Assembly (NCBI GenBank): GCA_018716285.1
Contig: DVKD01000034.1
Span: 1 to 54,960, forward strand
Length of the DNA stretch: 54,960 bases
Origin: Candidatus Merdivicinus faecavium
Lineage (GTDB): Bacteria > Bacillota > Clostridia > Oscillospirales > Ruminococcaceae
Direction of reading: 5' to 3'
Below, piece after piece: positions 35,221 to 44,308 of the stretch. The notes beneath the pieces were generated by a model. The model was not told the origin of the DNA, ran no database searches, and worked only from the letters and a program-made list of their open reading frames with translations. Every line of letters starts with the position of its first letter. Within the stretch, counting starts at the first letter, position 1. The translations under genes and the position numbers were made by a program.

Positions 35221-35907
35221 TTACGGATAGTAGATCATCTCTGCGTCAATCCGCTGGAAGTCGGAATCGCTGATGGTGTAGAGGCCGTCCTCGTCCTGTG
35301 TAACCAGGATGGCGAGGGTGACCGGCTCAAGGTGGGGCGGATCGTCGTCGTGCGCCTCGCAGATCGCCATCATGCCGCTCGCGTACTCATAGTAGAATTC
35401 CTCCTCGGTCATCTCGGCGAAAACCCCGGCGTTGAGGCTCTCCTCCAGCTCAGTGATGTAGCTGTTCAGCTCATCGATGGCCGCGGAGAACAGGTCGATC
35501 GGCTCGATGGTCACCTCGACGGTAAAGCCGCTGTCGCTCTTGACCGCCTCCCCGACCTCGTAGCGGGAATTCTGATAGGCCGCGCGGTAGAATTCGATCA
35601 TCTCGGAGCGGAGGTCGCTGTCCATCGCGTCGGAATCGTAATAATCCACAAAGCCCAGGTAGCTCGCGAGGTAGTAGGCTTCCGCCTCCAGTCCGCCCTC
35701 ATAAGCGGCGGCCGCTTCCTCCTCGGTGGCGTTGGTCGTCTCCATGTAGTCGGCGTATTCGCCCAGGTAGGTGCAGTCGAGGATCCCTTTGACATACTTG
35801 CTGGCGTCAAAATCCTGGGTGAGCAGGGCCGAAAGAGGCCCGCATCCCGCAAGAGCGACTGCCAGCGCCATCACGGCGGCGAGCAGGAGCAGTGTTCTTC
35901 GTTTCAT
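35221..35907 (-). CDS. Putative lipoprotein with DUF5105-like character
   Basis: A 228-aa protein with a textbook lipoprotein signal (basic MKRR, hydrophobic core, lipobox ALAGC with Cys22). The mature domain is acidic and helical, with FDASKYVKGILDCTYLGEY and later VEVTIEPIDLFSAAIDE, the pattern of a common clostridial extracellular lipoprotein family sometimes labelled DUF5105; the family label is tentative. The start at 35907 has GAAAGG upstream; the longer frame is noise. Function unknown, probably at the cell surface. Confidence 0.8.
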   Translation of the reverse strand: MKRRTLLLLAAVMALAVALAGCGPLSALLTQDFDASKYVKGILDCTYLGEYADYMETTNATEEEAAAAYEGGLEAEAYYLASYLGFVDYYDSDAMDSDLRSEMIEFYRAAYQNSRYEVGEAVKSDSGFTVEVTIEPIDLFSAAIDELNSYITELEESLNAGVFAEMTEEEFYYEYASGMMAICEAHDDDPPHLEPVTLAILVTQDEDGLYTISDSDFQRIDAEMIYYP

Positions 35908-36110
35908 CTTGTTCCATCCTTTCAATATACGAGCTTTTCTTTCACCGCCGCCGCATTGCGCGAAAGCGGGCGAAATTCTGAGAAATGGGGCGCGGCACCG
36001 TTCAAAAAGTCGGGTTTCTTCTATTTTATCATAAAAGCCCCTATCTGTCACGGCCTTTGTCACAATTTTTACCGTAATTTTGCCCGTTTCGGGTTCCGTG
36101 CGACCCAACA

Positions 36111-38228
36111 TTACCGCGCCTGGCAGTCGAGACGGAGTTTCCCCTCTGCGTCCCGCTCCCATCGGACCCGGATCTCGCCGCGCGGCGTCCGGATAGAGCC
36201 CTCCGCCCAGGAGAGGGCCGGGATGTCGGCGGGCTCCACGGTGCAGTCGGCGTACCCGGCGGTGCCGGGCTTCTGACGGATGCCGAGGATCTCGGTGAAG
36301 AGCAGCCGCACCGCCGCGCCGAACATCGGATGGTTGTGGGAGGCGCGGCCGTCCCAGGTCTCCCAGATGGTGGTCGCGCCGGCGTCCATCATCCGGGCGA
36401 AGGAGGCGTCGGTCTTTTTGGTCATCAGGTCAAAGGCGAGCTCCGCCTCCCCCGCGTCAAAGAGCAGCTTCAGGAGGAGGTCGGTGCCGAAGATGCCGGT
36501 GTCCAGCCGCCGCGTTTCCCGATATTTTCGGATAAGCCCCCGGAGCGTTTTCTCGCTCCCCAGCCCGATTGAGAGGGCGAAGGCGTCCGCGCCGCAGTTC
36601 CCGCCGCAGAAGCTTTCCGCCGTCGGGTCGAAGTAATGGCGGACGAGCGCTTCCTCCGCCGCCTCCGCGCGGGCGGAAAGGCCGGCAGGCTCCGCCTCCC
36701 CGAGCAGTTTCGCCGCCCGGAGGGCCTCCCGCAGGCCGCGGATGTAGTAGCAGGTGTTGACAAACGGCTCGGGCAGCGGCTCCCGCTTGTCGTCCGGCGC
36801 GCACCAGTCGCCGAGGCACCAGCCGCCCTCCTCTTCCCGGACGACCAGCCCGTCCTCGCTGCGGCTGTCCATATAATCGAGCCAGCGGAGGATGGCGGGA
36901 TAGCACCTGCGCAGCAGCGAAAGGTCGCCGTAAGCTTCATAGTAGGCCATCGGGACGATATAGATTGCGCCGCCCCAGCCGCCGGGCCCGCCGCCTCCCC
37001 CGAAGAAGGGCGCGGTGTGCGAGATGTGACCCGTCTCGGCCCCCGCGCTGTCGAGGACGTCCTGCATCCACTTGTCGTAGACCTCCCTGACGCCGAGGGT
37101 CAGCATGGCCGCGGGCGCGGCGAGCTGCCCGTCCCCGGTGTAGCCCAGCCGCTCGCGGTGCGGGCAGTCGGAGGGGATGGAGCAGTGGAGGTTCCCGAGC
37201 TGGGTGCGGAGGTAGGCCGTATAGAGCCAATTGAGGACCGGGTCGGAGCAGCGGAAGGAGGAGGTCACCGGCACGTCGCAGTGGACGACCGAGACCGATT
37301 CCGGCTCGCCCGGGCCTGTGACCTCAAAATAGCGGAAGCCGTGCCAGCAGAATTTCGGCCGGACAACCGCCTCCTCCCCGGCGCAGAGGTAGCGGTCCTG
37401 CTGGATCTGCCCCTCGCCGCCTGTCGAGAAGAATTCGAGCCCGTCCCCGGCGGCGTTCAGCAGCTCGCTGTGCCGGACTGTTACCGCCTCCCCGGCCTTT
37501 CCCCGGCAGCGCAGGTCGACGCAGCCGGTGATGTTTTCGCCGCAGTCGTAGAGCCGCCGGCCGCCCCATTTCCCCAGGAGGACCGGGGAGATTTTCCGGA
37601 TCACCCGGTCGGGCGGGCAGTGCTGCCCGGTCAGCTCCGTTTCGGGCGCGTGGACCGGCATCGCGGGTCTCCAGCCGTCCAGGGAAACGCCGGGCGCGCT
37701 CCAGCCGGGGCGGAGACGGCTAAGATCGTGGGTCTCGCCGTAATAGAGGTTGTTTTCGAGGATCTCGCTCTCGGTCCAGAGGGTGGACGAATCGCTTTCG
37801 AGGAAGATCTCCTCCCCTTCTTCGGTGGTCAGGGTCAGCTCATAGCGGAGTTTGGGGAAGCCGAAGATGAAATCCCCCTCGGCCGTCCGGCGGGTCTGGT
37901 GGTACCAGCCGTTGCCGAGCTGGACGCCCAGCACATTCTCCCCCTCCCGCAGATAGGGCAGCAGGTCGTAGGTCAGGTAGTAGGTGCGGTAGAAGGCGCG
38001 CTCCTCCCAGACGGGGTAGACCGTCCTGCACCCCAGGACCGACGTGTAATTGGAGACGGCGGGGACAAATTCCTCATCCCCCACCCGCCTGCCGTTGACA
38101 TACAGGTGGAAAAAGCCGAGCCCGCAGATCTCGAGCCGGGCGGCTTTGAGGGCGGGTACGGTAAAGCTGCGGCGGAAAAGCGGGGACTCGCAGACGGTGT
38201 CCCCCTGGATCCAGTGGATGTTTTTCAT
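36111..38228 (-). CDS. Alpha-L-rhamnosidase, GH78 family
   Basis: A 705-aa glycoside hydrolase without signal peptide, so it likely acts in the cytoplasm on imported oligosaccharides or glycosides. An N-terminal beta domain (LEICGLGFFHLYVNGRRVGD; YRTYYLTYDL) precedes the (alpha/alpha)6 barrel beginning about residue 330. The catalytic-region motif is CPHRERLGYTGDGQL, a variant of the usual CPQRDERLGWTGD with one residue fewer. ATTIWETWDG holds a further conserved acid. A C-terminal beta domain closes it. Shorter than most GH78 proteins. It is a single gene behind its own promoter; no rhamnose uptake genes are adjacent. Confidence 0.88.
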   Translation of the reverse strand: MKNIHWIQGDTVCESPLFRRSFTVPALKAARLEICGLGFFHLYVNGRRVGDEEFVPAVSNYTSVLGCRTVYPVWEERAFYRTYYLTYDLLPYLREGENVLGVQLGNGWYHQTRRTAEGDFIFGFPKLRYELTLTTEEGEEIFLESDSSTLWTESEILENNLYYGETHDLSRLRPGWSAPGVSLDGWRPAMPVHAPETELTGQHCPPDRVIRKISPVLLGKWGGRRLYDCGENITGCVDLRCRGKAGEAVTVRHSELLNAAGDGLEFFSTGGEGQIQQDRYLCAGEEAVVRPKFCWHGFRYFEVTGPGEPESVSVVHCDVPVTSSFRCSDPVLNWLYTAYLRTQLGNLHCSIPSDCPHRERLGYTGDGQLAAPAAMLTLGVREVYDKWMQDVLDSAGAETGHISHTAPFFGGGGGPGGWGGAIYIVPMAYYEAYGDLSLLRRCYPAILRWLDYMDSRSEDGLVVREEEGGWCLGDWCAPDDKREPLPEPFVNTCYYIRGLREALRAAKLLGEAEPAGLSARAEAAEEALVRHYFDPTAESFCGGNCGADAFALSIGLGSEKTLRGLIRKYRETRRLDTGIFGTDLLLKLLFDAGEAELAFDLMTKKTDASFARMMDAGATTIWETWDGRASHNHPMFGAAVRLLFTEILGIRQKPGTAGYADCTVEPADIPALSWAEGSIRTPRGEIRVRWERDAEGKLRLDCQAR

Positions 38229-38449
38229 AAATGACCTCCTCCTTGCATCATGCGCGCCTATTCGCCCACCGGCGGGGAGACCGGGTTGGACACGGCGTAC
38301 CAGACCCCCTCCATGAGCAGGTAACAGTCATCCGCGCCGTTTATGACGTAAGAAAAATCCGGGCCGTCCCCCTCTGTGAGGGCAAAGGCGGGCTGCAGGC
38401 CCTTCCGGCCGCGGCACATCGAACTGCCGCTGTGCCGCCGGTTACATTC
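38229..38449. other. Leader of the rhamnosidase gene
   Basis: About 220 bases between the minus-strand promoter at 38450-38478 and the coding start at 38228. A 66-codon frame at 38258-38458 is present, but its ATG overlaps the -10, no ribosome site precedes the next ATG, and it is not called. No riboswitch motif recognised. GGAGG lies before the rhamnosidase start. Confidence 0.4.
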
Positions 38450-38478
38450 ATTGTACATTTTTGGATAAAAAAAGTCAA
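38450..38478 (-). promoter_or_regulatory. Promoter of the rhamnosidase gene
   Basis: TTGACT (38473-38478), 17-bp spacer, TACAAT (38450-38455). Confidence 0.7.
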
Positions 38479-38558
38479 TGTAAAATTCGCAAATCTATGG
38501 AAAAGCCAGAACTGCCCGAAAAGAGCAATTTTTGGGCCTGAAAAAAGGTGTCCGCGTC

Positions 38559-38642
38559 TTGACAACACCGCAAAGTTATAGTAAACTGATACTATTCAAA
38601 GTAAGGAAAACGCCGCCATCAGCTGACATGATGCGGTGTTTT
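38559..38642 (+). promoter_or_regulatory. Promoter and leader hairpin of guaB
   Basis: TTGACA (38559-38564), 17-bp spacer, TAAACT (38582-38587). The leader then has an imperfect hairpin (about 38610-38640, ACGCCGCCATCA facing TGATGCGGTGT) followed by TTTTA, possibly an attenuator. It does not match the purine riboswitch pattern. Confidence 0.55.
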
Positions 38643-38706
38643 ATGGTTATATTGGGTAAAATCCGGCCGCCGTTCAACCAGTGACTACAGAAAAGGGGTA
38701 ATGAAA

Positions 38707-40215
38707 ATGGCTTTTTACTTCACAGAACCTTCCCGCACCTTCAGCGAGTACCTGCTCGTTCCGGGGTATTCCTCAGCGGAATGCATTCCCAGCAACGTCT
38801 CCCTCCGCACGCCGCTGGTCAAGTTTAAAAAGGGCGAGGAATCCGCAATCTACATGAACATCCCGCTGACCTCCGCGATCATGCAGTCGGTCTCGGACGA
38901 CAAGATGGCGGTCGCGCTGGCCCGCGAAGGCGGCATCTCCTTCATCTACGGCTCCCAGAGCATTGAAAACGAGGCCGCGATGGTCGCCCGCGCCAAAGCC
39001 TACAAGGCCGGCTTTGTCGTCAGCGACTCCAACATTACCCCGGACAAGACCCTCGCCGACATCCTGGCCCTCACCGAAAAGACCGGCCACTCCACCATCG
39101 CCGTCACCGACGACGGCACCTCGAACGGCAAGCTCATGGGCATCGTCACCAGCCGCGACTACCGCGTCAGCCGGATGAGCACCGACGTAAAGGTCAGCGA
39201 GTTCATGACCCCCTTCGACAAGCTCATCTACGCCCCCAAGGGCACCAGCCTCAAGGAAGCCAACGACATCATCTGGGAGCACAAATTAAACTCCCTGCCC
39301 ATCGTCGACGACGACGGCCGTCTCCTCTACATGGTCTTCCGCAAGGACTACTCCTCCCACAAGGAAAACCCCCTCGAGCTGCTCGACGCCCACAAGCGCT
39401 ACGTCGTCGGCGCGGGCGTCAACACCCGCGATTACGAACAGCGCATCCCCGCACTGGTAGAAGCCGGCGCGGACGTCCTGTGCATCGACTCCTCCGAGGG
39501 CTTCACCGAATGGCAGAAGCGCACCCTCGCCTTTGTCCGGGAAAAATACGGCGATTCGGTCAAGATCGGCGCGGGCAACGTCGTCGACCGCGACGGCTTC
39601 CGCTTCCTCGCCGACTGCGGCGCGGACTTTGTCAAGGTCGGCATCGGCGGCGGCTCCATCTGCATCACCCGCGAGCAGAAGGGCATCGGCCGCGGACAGG
39701 CGACCGCCCTCATCGAGGTCGCCAAGGCCCGGGACGAGTACTTCGAGGAGACCGGCGTCTACGTCCCGATCTGCTCGGACGGCGGCATGGTCTACGACCA
39801 CCACATCACCCTCGCGCTGGCGATGGGCGCCGACTTCCTGATGCTCGGCCGCTATTTCGCCCGCTTCGACGAAAGCCCCACCAACATCGTCAATATCAAC
39901 GGCAGCTACATGAAGGAGTACTGGGGCGAAGGCTCCTCCCGCGCCCGCAACTGGCAGCGGTACGACCTTGGCGGCGCCGCCAAACTCTCCTTTGAGGAGG
40001 GCGTCGACTCCTACGTTCCCTACGCGGGCAGCCTGCACGACAACGTGACCCTCTCCTTAAGCAAGGTCCGCTCCACCATGTGCAACTGCGGCGCGATCAC
40101 CATCCCCGAGCTGCAGAAGAAGGCGAAGCTCACCCTCGTCTCCTCCACCAGCATCATCGAGGGCGGCGCGCACGACGTCGTGCTCAAGGACTCCACCGCG
40201 ACGAAGGTTAAATAA
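38707..40215 (+). CDS. guaB: Inosine-5'-monophosphate dehydrogenase
   Basis: A 502-aa enzyme oxidising IMP to XMP with NAD, the committed step to GMP. The TIM barrel is split by two CBS domains (about 100-215, [13 protein letters not shown] and [20 protein letters not shown]). The catalytic loop is [20 protein letters not shown] (Cys about residue 317) and is followed by [20 protein letters not shown]. This loop sequence marks the branch of IMPDH-like enzymes common in Clostridia and Bacteroidetes. Start 38707 has AAAAGGGG eight bases upstream; an ATG at 38701 is too close to it. Confidence 0.95.
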   Translation: MAFYFTEPSRTFSEYLLVPGYSSAECIPSNVSLRTPLVKFKKGEESAIYMNIPLTSAIMQSVSDDKMAVALAREGGISFIYGSQSIENEAAMVARAKAYKAGFVVSDSNITPDKTLADILALTEKTGHSTIAVTDDGTSNGKLMGIVTSRDYRVSRMSTDVKVSEFMTPFDKLIYAPKGTSLKEANDIIWEHKLNSLPIVDDDGRLLYMVFRKDYSSHKENPLELLDAHKRYVVGAGVNTRDYEQRIPALVEAGADVLCIDSSEGFTEWQKRTLAFVREKYGDSVKIGAGNVVDRDGFRFLADCGADFVKVGIGGGSICITREQKGIGRGQATALIEVAKARDEYFEETGVYVPICSDGGMVYDHHITLALAMGADFLMLGRYFARFDESPTNIVNINGSYMKEYWGEGSSRARNWQRYDLGGAAKLSFEEGVDSYVPYAGSLHDNVTLSLSKVRSTMCNCGAITIPELQKKAKLTLVSSTSIIEGGAHDVVLKDSTATKVK

Positions 40216-40227
40216 GACCGCATAAAT

Positions 40228-40261
40228 AAGTCCCCATCCGGCAAATGGATGGGGACTTTTG
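40228..40261 (+). terminator. Terminator of guaB
   Basis: AAGTCCCCATCC pairs with GGATGGGGACTT over a 7-nt loop, then TTG. Confidence 0.85.
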
Positions 40262-40272
40262 TCTTTGCAGAT

Positions 40273-40683
40273 TCAATAAAGATCCGTCTCGGGCGGGTCG
40301 GGGGGCCATACGGGCGGCCATTCCTCGTATATATAGGCCGGTGAATCGATATACCCAAGGGCATCCAGGAAATCGCGGGTGTAGTATACCGCACCGTTTT
40401 CCAGCACGACCGGCAGGTGATAGGTGTTGCTGCCGTCCGGATTCAGATAGGCCCATTTGACAAGCGCGTCCAGATCCTCCGAAGCGAGTCCGAGATAGCT
40501 TGCCGCCTCCTCCGCAGTGAAGAAATTTTTGCTTTCCGGGAATTCCGGCGGCCGGACATCCCCGGCCGGACGGTCGGAGAGGCGGACAAGGCAGAAGCTG
40601 CTGCAAACCAGCGCGGCAAGCGAGCATATCAGCGCGGCGAGATTCATCCAACCGGCTTTCCAAAAGGAATGGGGGTTGTTCAT
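40273..40683 (-). CDS. Membrane-anchored protein with HTH-like domain
   Basis: A 136-aa protein. A single membrane segment (about 13-35, MNLAALICSLAALVCSSFCL) is followed by FFTAEEAASYLGLASEDLDA and VLENGAVYYTRDFLDALG, the pattern of an excisionase/MerR-type helix-turn-helix (HTH_17-like), then a Pro-rich tail (WPPVWPPDPPE). By orientation rules the HTH-like domain would lie outside the membrane, which is odd for DNA binding; it may be a protein-binding module. AGGAGGGAG precedes the start. No partner gene. Confidence 0.7.
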   Translation of the reverse strand: MNNPHSFWKAGWMNLAALICSLAALVCSSFCLVRLSDRPAGDVRPPEFPESKNFFTAEEAASYLGLASEDLDALVKWAYLNPDGSNTYHLPVVLENGAVYYTRDFLDALGYIDSPAYIYEEWPPVWPPDPPETDLY

Positions 40684-40840
40684 CAGACTCCCTCCTGTTC
40701 CGGCACAGTTCCGGCCTGTTTCCCTGTCAAAAGATAAAACGACTTTCTTATTGATATCATATAATATTTAAAATAAAATGTCAATATATTTTTGTATTTT
40801 TTCAAATCATATCGCATACCCGCCGCTTTCCGGATGAAAA

Positions 40841-40880
40841 CAAAGCGCCGGGAGGGGCCAGTGCAGGCCCTTCCCGGCGC
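40841..40880 (-). terminator. Terminator of the ADP-ribosylglycohydrolase gene
   Basis: A nearly perfect 15-bp stem, GCGCCGGGAAGGGCC against GGCCCCTCCCGGCGC (arms 40866-40880 and 40845-40859), then TTTGTTTT on the minus strand. Confidence 0.8.
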
Positions 40881-40902
40881 ATATTTGTGGTCGAAGCCGC
40901 GG

Positions 40903-42330
40903 TCAGCCGATGATGGTGATCGGGATGTACCCCGCGACCGGATGGCCGTCGGCCGCCGCCTCGACGAGGATGCGGTTCACGGAACCGACCGGCCCTTCGG
41001 CCGTCACGACCGCCTCCCAGACCGCCTCTCTCCCCTCCTGATGGGGCAGGTAGAGATCCCGCCGGGCGCCGGTGAGCTTCAGCCCCTCGGGCAGGTAGAA
41101 GGTCAGGTGCAGGTGCTTGACCTCGTGCACCTGGTTGAAGAAGCGGATGCGGACCGGCAGGCTGCCGCCCTCGGCGAGGACCGGCTCACCGTCGAACTCG
41201 ACCCGTGCGTCGCAGTGGACAAAGGGGATGGTGTAGGAATAACCGGGTCGGCTGTAGAGCTTCCGGGCCGCGGCCGGGTCGGTGAAGAAGGCGAGGTCGG
41301 CCTCCTCCCAGCCGTCGGGGCCGTCGGTCAGTTCGACCGGCGCGCGGTTGGCCCGGAGCACCGCCGGGATGAGGGCGCAGACATGGTCGGTGAGCTCGGT
41401 GCAGGTTTTGACGAAATTGCGGTCGGCGTTGTTTAAGGAGATGGTGACGATCTCATCCCCGATGTGCTCCCGCCAGTCGGCCGGGATGCCCGCCGTGCCG
41501 TGCAGGATGCCGAAGAGGGAGCCCAGCGTCGCGCCGGTGCAGTCGGTGTCGTCCCCGCAGTTGATGGCGCAGAGCATGGATTTTTTGAAGTCCCCCTCGC
41601 CGTAGAGCATCCCCAGGATGACAAAGCCGAGGTTTGCCGGGGCCTGGAACCAGCCGAGGTCGGCGCTGTCCTCCACTAACTTCTGCCGCGCCTCCCGCCA
41701 GCCGATGCCGCTGTCGTAGGCGTTGACCGCGATGCGGACGCTGCGGGCGACCCGGCAGTCCGCCGGGATCTTGGAAAGGCCGATCTCCACCAGCCGGCGG
41801 AAATCCTTTTCGACAAAGGCCGCGCTCTCGACCGCCGCGGTAAAAAATTCGGCGTAGGTGCCCTCGCCCATCCCGTGGTCGACGCTCGCGTCCTCAAGGG
41901 CGTAGCGGATGGCCGCGTCGGGGCAGCCGGGGGCCAGGCAGGCCCAGATTTCCGACCGGATCCACGCGCCGTTGGAGTGCTTCCAGTTGTTCTGGTACTC
42001 GCCTGCCAGCGGCGGCAGCAGCCCGGCCTTCAGGTTGCCCTTGCCGATGCCGTACTCGTTCCAGTGCGGGACGATGTAGGTGACCCAGTACTCGCCCAGA
42101 ATCCGGGCGTCGAGCTGCCAGGGCCCGTGCTCCTCCATCGCGAGCAGCCAGGCGAGCTGCAGGTCGAGGTCGTCGTTCGGGAGGACGACCCCGGCCGGGG
42201 TCGCAAAGCCCTCAATGTCCATCAGCTCCCGCCGCCCCTCATAGGGGGTGCCCATCGTGCCGCCGATATTCTTGCCGATCCAGCAGGCATAGATCTTGTC
42301 CCGTAAGGTCTCTCGGTTGAGTCGAATCAT
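40903..42330 (-). CDS. ADP-ribosylglycohydrolase family protein
   Basis: A 475-aa protein. The N-terminal 330 residues are the all-helical DraG/ARH fold, with metal-binding motifs GTMGTPYEG, LPNDDLDLQLAW and CINCGDDTDCTGATLGSLFG. Family enzymes remove ADP-ribose from proteins, nucleic acids or small molecules, or act on related glycosides. The C-terminal 110 residues form a beta-rich domain (VRIRFFNQVHEVKHLHLTFY) that may bind substrate. The start at 42330 has AAGGAG. Large bacterial members of this type often sit with sugar genes; here a GH78 lies nearby but not in the same unit, so a glycoside role is only a guess. Confidence 0.85.
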   Translation of the reverse strand: MIRLNRETLRDKIYACWIGKNIGGTMGTPYEGRRELMDIEGFATPAGVVLPNDDLDLQLAWLLAMEEHGPWQLDARILGEYWVTYIVPHWNEYGIGKGNLKAGLLPPLAGEYQNNWKHSNGAWIRSEIWACLAPGCPDAAIRYALEDASVDHGMGEGTYAEFFTAAVESAAFVEKDFRRLVEIGLSKIPADCRVARSVRIAVNAYDSGIGWREARQKLVEDSADLGWFQAPANLGFVILGMLYGEGDFKKSMLCAINCGDDTDCTGATLGSLFGILHGTAGIPADWREHIGDEIVTISLNNADRNFVKTCTELTDHVCALIPAVLRANRAPVELTDGPDGWEEADLAFFTDPAAARKLYSRPGYSYTIPFVHCDARVEFDGEPVLAEGGSLPVRIRFFNQVHEVKHLHLTFYLPEGLKLTGARRDLYLPHQEGREAVWEAVVTAEGPVGSVNRILVEAAADGHPVAGYIPITIIG

Positions 42331-42485
42331 AAAATCACTCCTTTTTGGTATGGAACGCCTTTCTTCTATCCAAAATGGCGCAGGATGTCCGTGCCATTTT
42401 TTACCTTTTACCTTGCGGCGGATTTTTCGGATTCGGGCTGAAAGCAGAATCAACCGCCGGTTTTCTGAAAATTTTGCAAAAGGGC

Positions 42486-42516
42486 TTGACATTGACGCGA
42501 CGTCAATCTGTATAAT
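42486..42516 (+). promoter_or_regulatory. MerR-type promoter with 19-bp spacer and dyad operator
   Basis: TTGACA (42486-42491) and TATAAT (42511-42516) are 19 bp apart, the long spacing typical of MerR-activated promoters. The dyad ATTGAC-GCGAC-GTCAAT (42491-42507) lies between them. Confidence 0.85.
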
Positions 42517-42541
42517 AAAAAATAAAGGAGGGAACTGGAAA

Positions 42542-43479
42542 ATGAGTCTGAAAACCATCGGCGAGGTGGCAAGGGAATTCGGCGTTTCTACGCGGATGCT
42601 GCGATACTACGACGAAACGGGGCTTCTGCCCAGCATCCGCACGGATGCTTCCCCCTACCGCCTGTATGATGAGGAGGCTGTGATGCAGCTGCAGCGGATC
42701 CTGCTGCTCAAAAGCCTGCGGATTCCGCTCAAGCAGATCGCGGAGATGCTCCGCAATCCCGGCCGGGAAACGGCTGCCGCCATTTTTCGGGAACGCACGC
42801 AGCAAATTGAGCGGGAGATCGCGGCGCTTCAGTCGGTCTCGCATGCCCTGAAAAAACTCGCGCAGACCGCGCCATACCCGGCCAATACCCCCGTCCCGGT
42901 TACACCAGGCAATGAAATCGCTTCAGAAAGGTTGTGCTTTATGAATATGTCCGACAGCTTTCCCGCACTGGCAGAAACTATGGGCCCCGTTCGGATCCTT
43001 TACCTGCCGCCCTGCACCGTCGCCGCCTTCCGTTTTGTGGGAGAATCCCCGGAAGAGCGGGCGGAACAGCTCCTGACGGAATTTGCAGAGAAATCCCGCC
43101 TTTCTGAAAAAAGCCGGATCTGCGCGTATTCGGCTTTAATAACCCGTCCCCGCGCGATGACGGTCCCTACGGCTATGAATTCTATGCAACGATCCCGGAA
43201 GAGATGGAAGTCCCCGCCCCGGGGGAGAAAAAATTCTTCCCCGGCGGGCTGTACGCCGCGCACTGCATCAAAATGGGGGATTTCCAGGAGTGGAGCCTTC
43301 TCAGCCGCTGGGCGGAAACAAACGGCGTGTATGAACCCGATCCCTCCCGCGAACCGGACGGGATGGGCGGATGCCTGGAAGAGCATTTAAACCCCTACCT
43401 CCGCTTTCAGGAGGGGGCGGCCGGGCATTTTTCCCAGCTCGACCTGCTCATCCCGATCAGGAAAAAAGAAGGAGTATGA
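42542..43479 (+). pseudogene. MerR-family regulator with GyrI-like domain, frameshifted
   Basis: The N-terminus is a clear MerR winged helix (MSLKTIGEVAREFGVSTRML, RYYDETGLLP) with a coiled-coil linker (about 80-115). A GyrI-like small-molecule domain follows, as in multidrug-sensing regulators such as BltR/Mta. The frame is lost at a run of six A at 43107-43112. With seven A the protein reads SEKKPDLRVFGFNNPSPRDD and continues through GPYGYEFYATIPEEME and GEKKFFPGGLYAAHC to 43479 (about 312 residues). Without it the protein ends in an unlike Arg/Ser-rich tail. The promoter ahead has MerR spacing, so it is probably self-regulated. No drug exporter follows. Confidence 0.85.
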
Positions 43480-43514
43480 CCTGCGGGGCTGAATGCTGCC
43501 TGCAAATGGAGTCT

Positions 43515-44297
43515 TTATCTTCTGAGCGCCGTCAGGGTGGAGATGTAGGAGAGGTAGGGCACCGCCTTCCCCCAGGGATTCCCGGTTCCAAAGGCAAAGC
43601 CGCGGTTGCCGGTCATCTTCTGGAGCTCCTCACAGTATGCAAGGATGTCCCGCGGCTTGCTGCGGCAGAGAAAATCGAGCGCCGTCCCGCCCAGGATGGC
43701 GAATTCCCCGCCGTATTCCCGCCAGAGCTCCGCCGTCGTACCCGGATGCGCGGCGGTGAGGTGCACCCCGTCAAAGCCGCAGCCCGCCGCCCATTCGAGG
43801 GGGAGGGGCTTCTCCCCGCAGTCGGCCCAGATGCAGGGCTTTCCCGCTGCATGGACCTCGGCGGCCAGCTCCCGCGCCGCCCGGCGGAAGGAAGCGCGGT
43901 CCGGGACCGCCTCCCCCCTGTCCCGGATGAGGACGGCGCAGACGGCCGGATGGGCGGCCAAGGTGCGGTAAGCCGCCCGGAAATCCGCCAGAGACCCGCC
44001 GCTCTCCCAAAGGCCCTCCGTCTTGCCCGCCGCCGCCCGGACGTCGTCCGGGATAGCCGAAAGCCCGGGGAAGCGGCCGTCCTCCTCCCGCAGCTCAGCC
44101 GCGGCGCAGTCGAGCCCGCAGCGGAGCGCCGTCTCGCAGAGGGTGCGCACCCGCGCCTCCTCCCCCGCCCAGAGGCTCTCCCCCCGCCGCCAGAGGAGCT
44201 GCTCGGCCAGCGGCCGCTCCCAGGCGTATTCGAACCCGACCGCCCGGCCGGGCCGCTTATTTTCCAGCACCCGCAGGAATTCCCGTACATCTGTCAT
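43515..44297 (-). CDS. Uroporphyrinogen decarboxylase-like protein
   Basis: A 260-aa TIM-barrel protein of the URO-D superfamily, which includes haem-pathway HemE and corrinoid-dependent methyltransferases (MtaA/CmuA type). Recognisable parts are the C-terminal ILGGTALDFLCRSKPRDILA and GFAFGTGNPWGKAVPYLSY, and FDGVHL with the preceding ADCGEKPLPLEW. It is shorter than HemE (about 340) and lacks the HemE N-terminal substrate motif, so it is more likely a methyltransferase-like or sensor relative. It follows the subtilase gene by 11 bp, an unusual pairing. GGAGCAG precedes the ATG at 44297. Confidence 0.72.
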   Translation of the reverse strand: MTDVREFLRVLENKRPGRAVGFEYAWERPLAEQLLWRRGESLWAGEEARVRTLCETALRCGLDCAAAELREEDGRFPGLSAIPDDVRAAAGKTEGLWESGGSLADFRAAYRTLAAHPAVCAVLIRDRGEAVPDRASFRRAARELAAEVHAAGKPCIWADCGEKPLPLEWAAGCGFDGVHLTAAHPGTTAELWREYGGEFAILGGTALDFLCRSKPRDILAYCEELQKMTGNRGFAFGTGNPWGKAVPYLSYISTLTALRR

Positions 44298-44308
44298 AAA
44301 GTCTGCTC

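Noticed and set aside
36636-38234. A 532-codon plus-strand frame across the rhamnosidase
   Set aside because: Shadow of the GH78 gene; no start signals and biased composition.
38258-38458. A 66-codon minus-strand frame upstream of the rhamnosidase
   Set aside because: Its ATG overlaps the -10 of the promoter, and the next ATG has no ribosome site.
38588-38700. Possible purine riboswitch before guaB
   Set aside because: The conserved junction and kissing-loop bases of purine riboswitches are absent; only a simple hairpin is present.
43106-43116. Programmed frameshift in the MerR gene
   Set aside because: The run has the wrong phase for a tandem-slip heptamer (A-site AGC would re-pair with AAG), so a plain indel is more likely.
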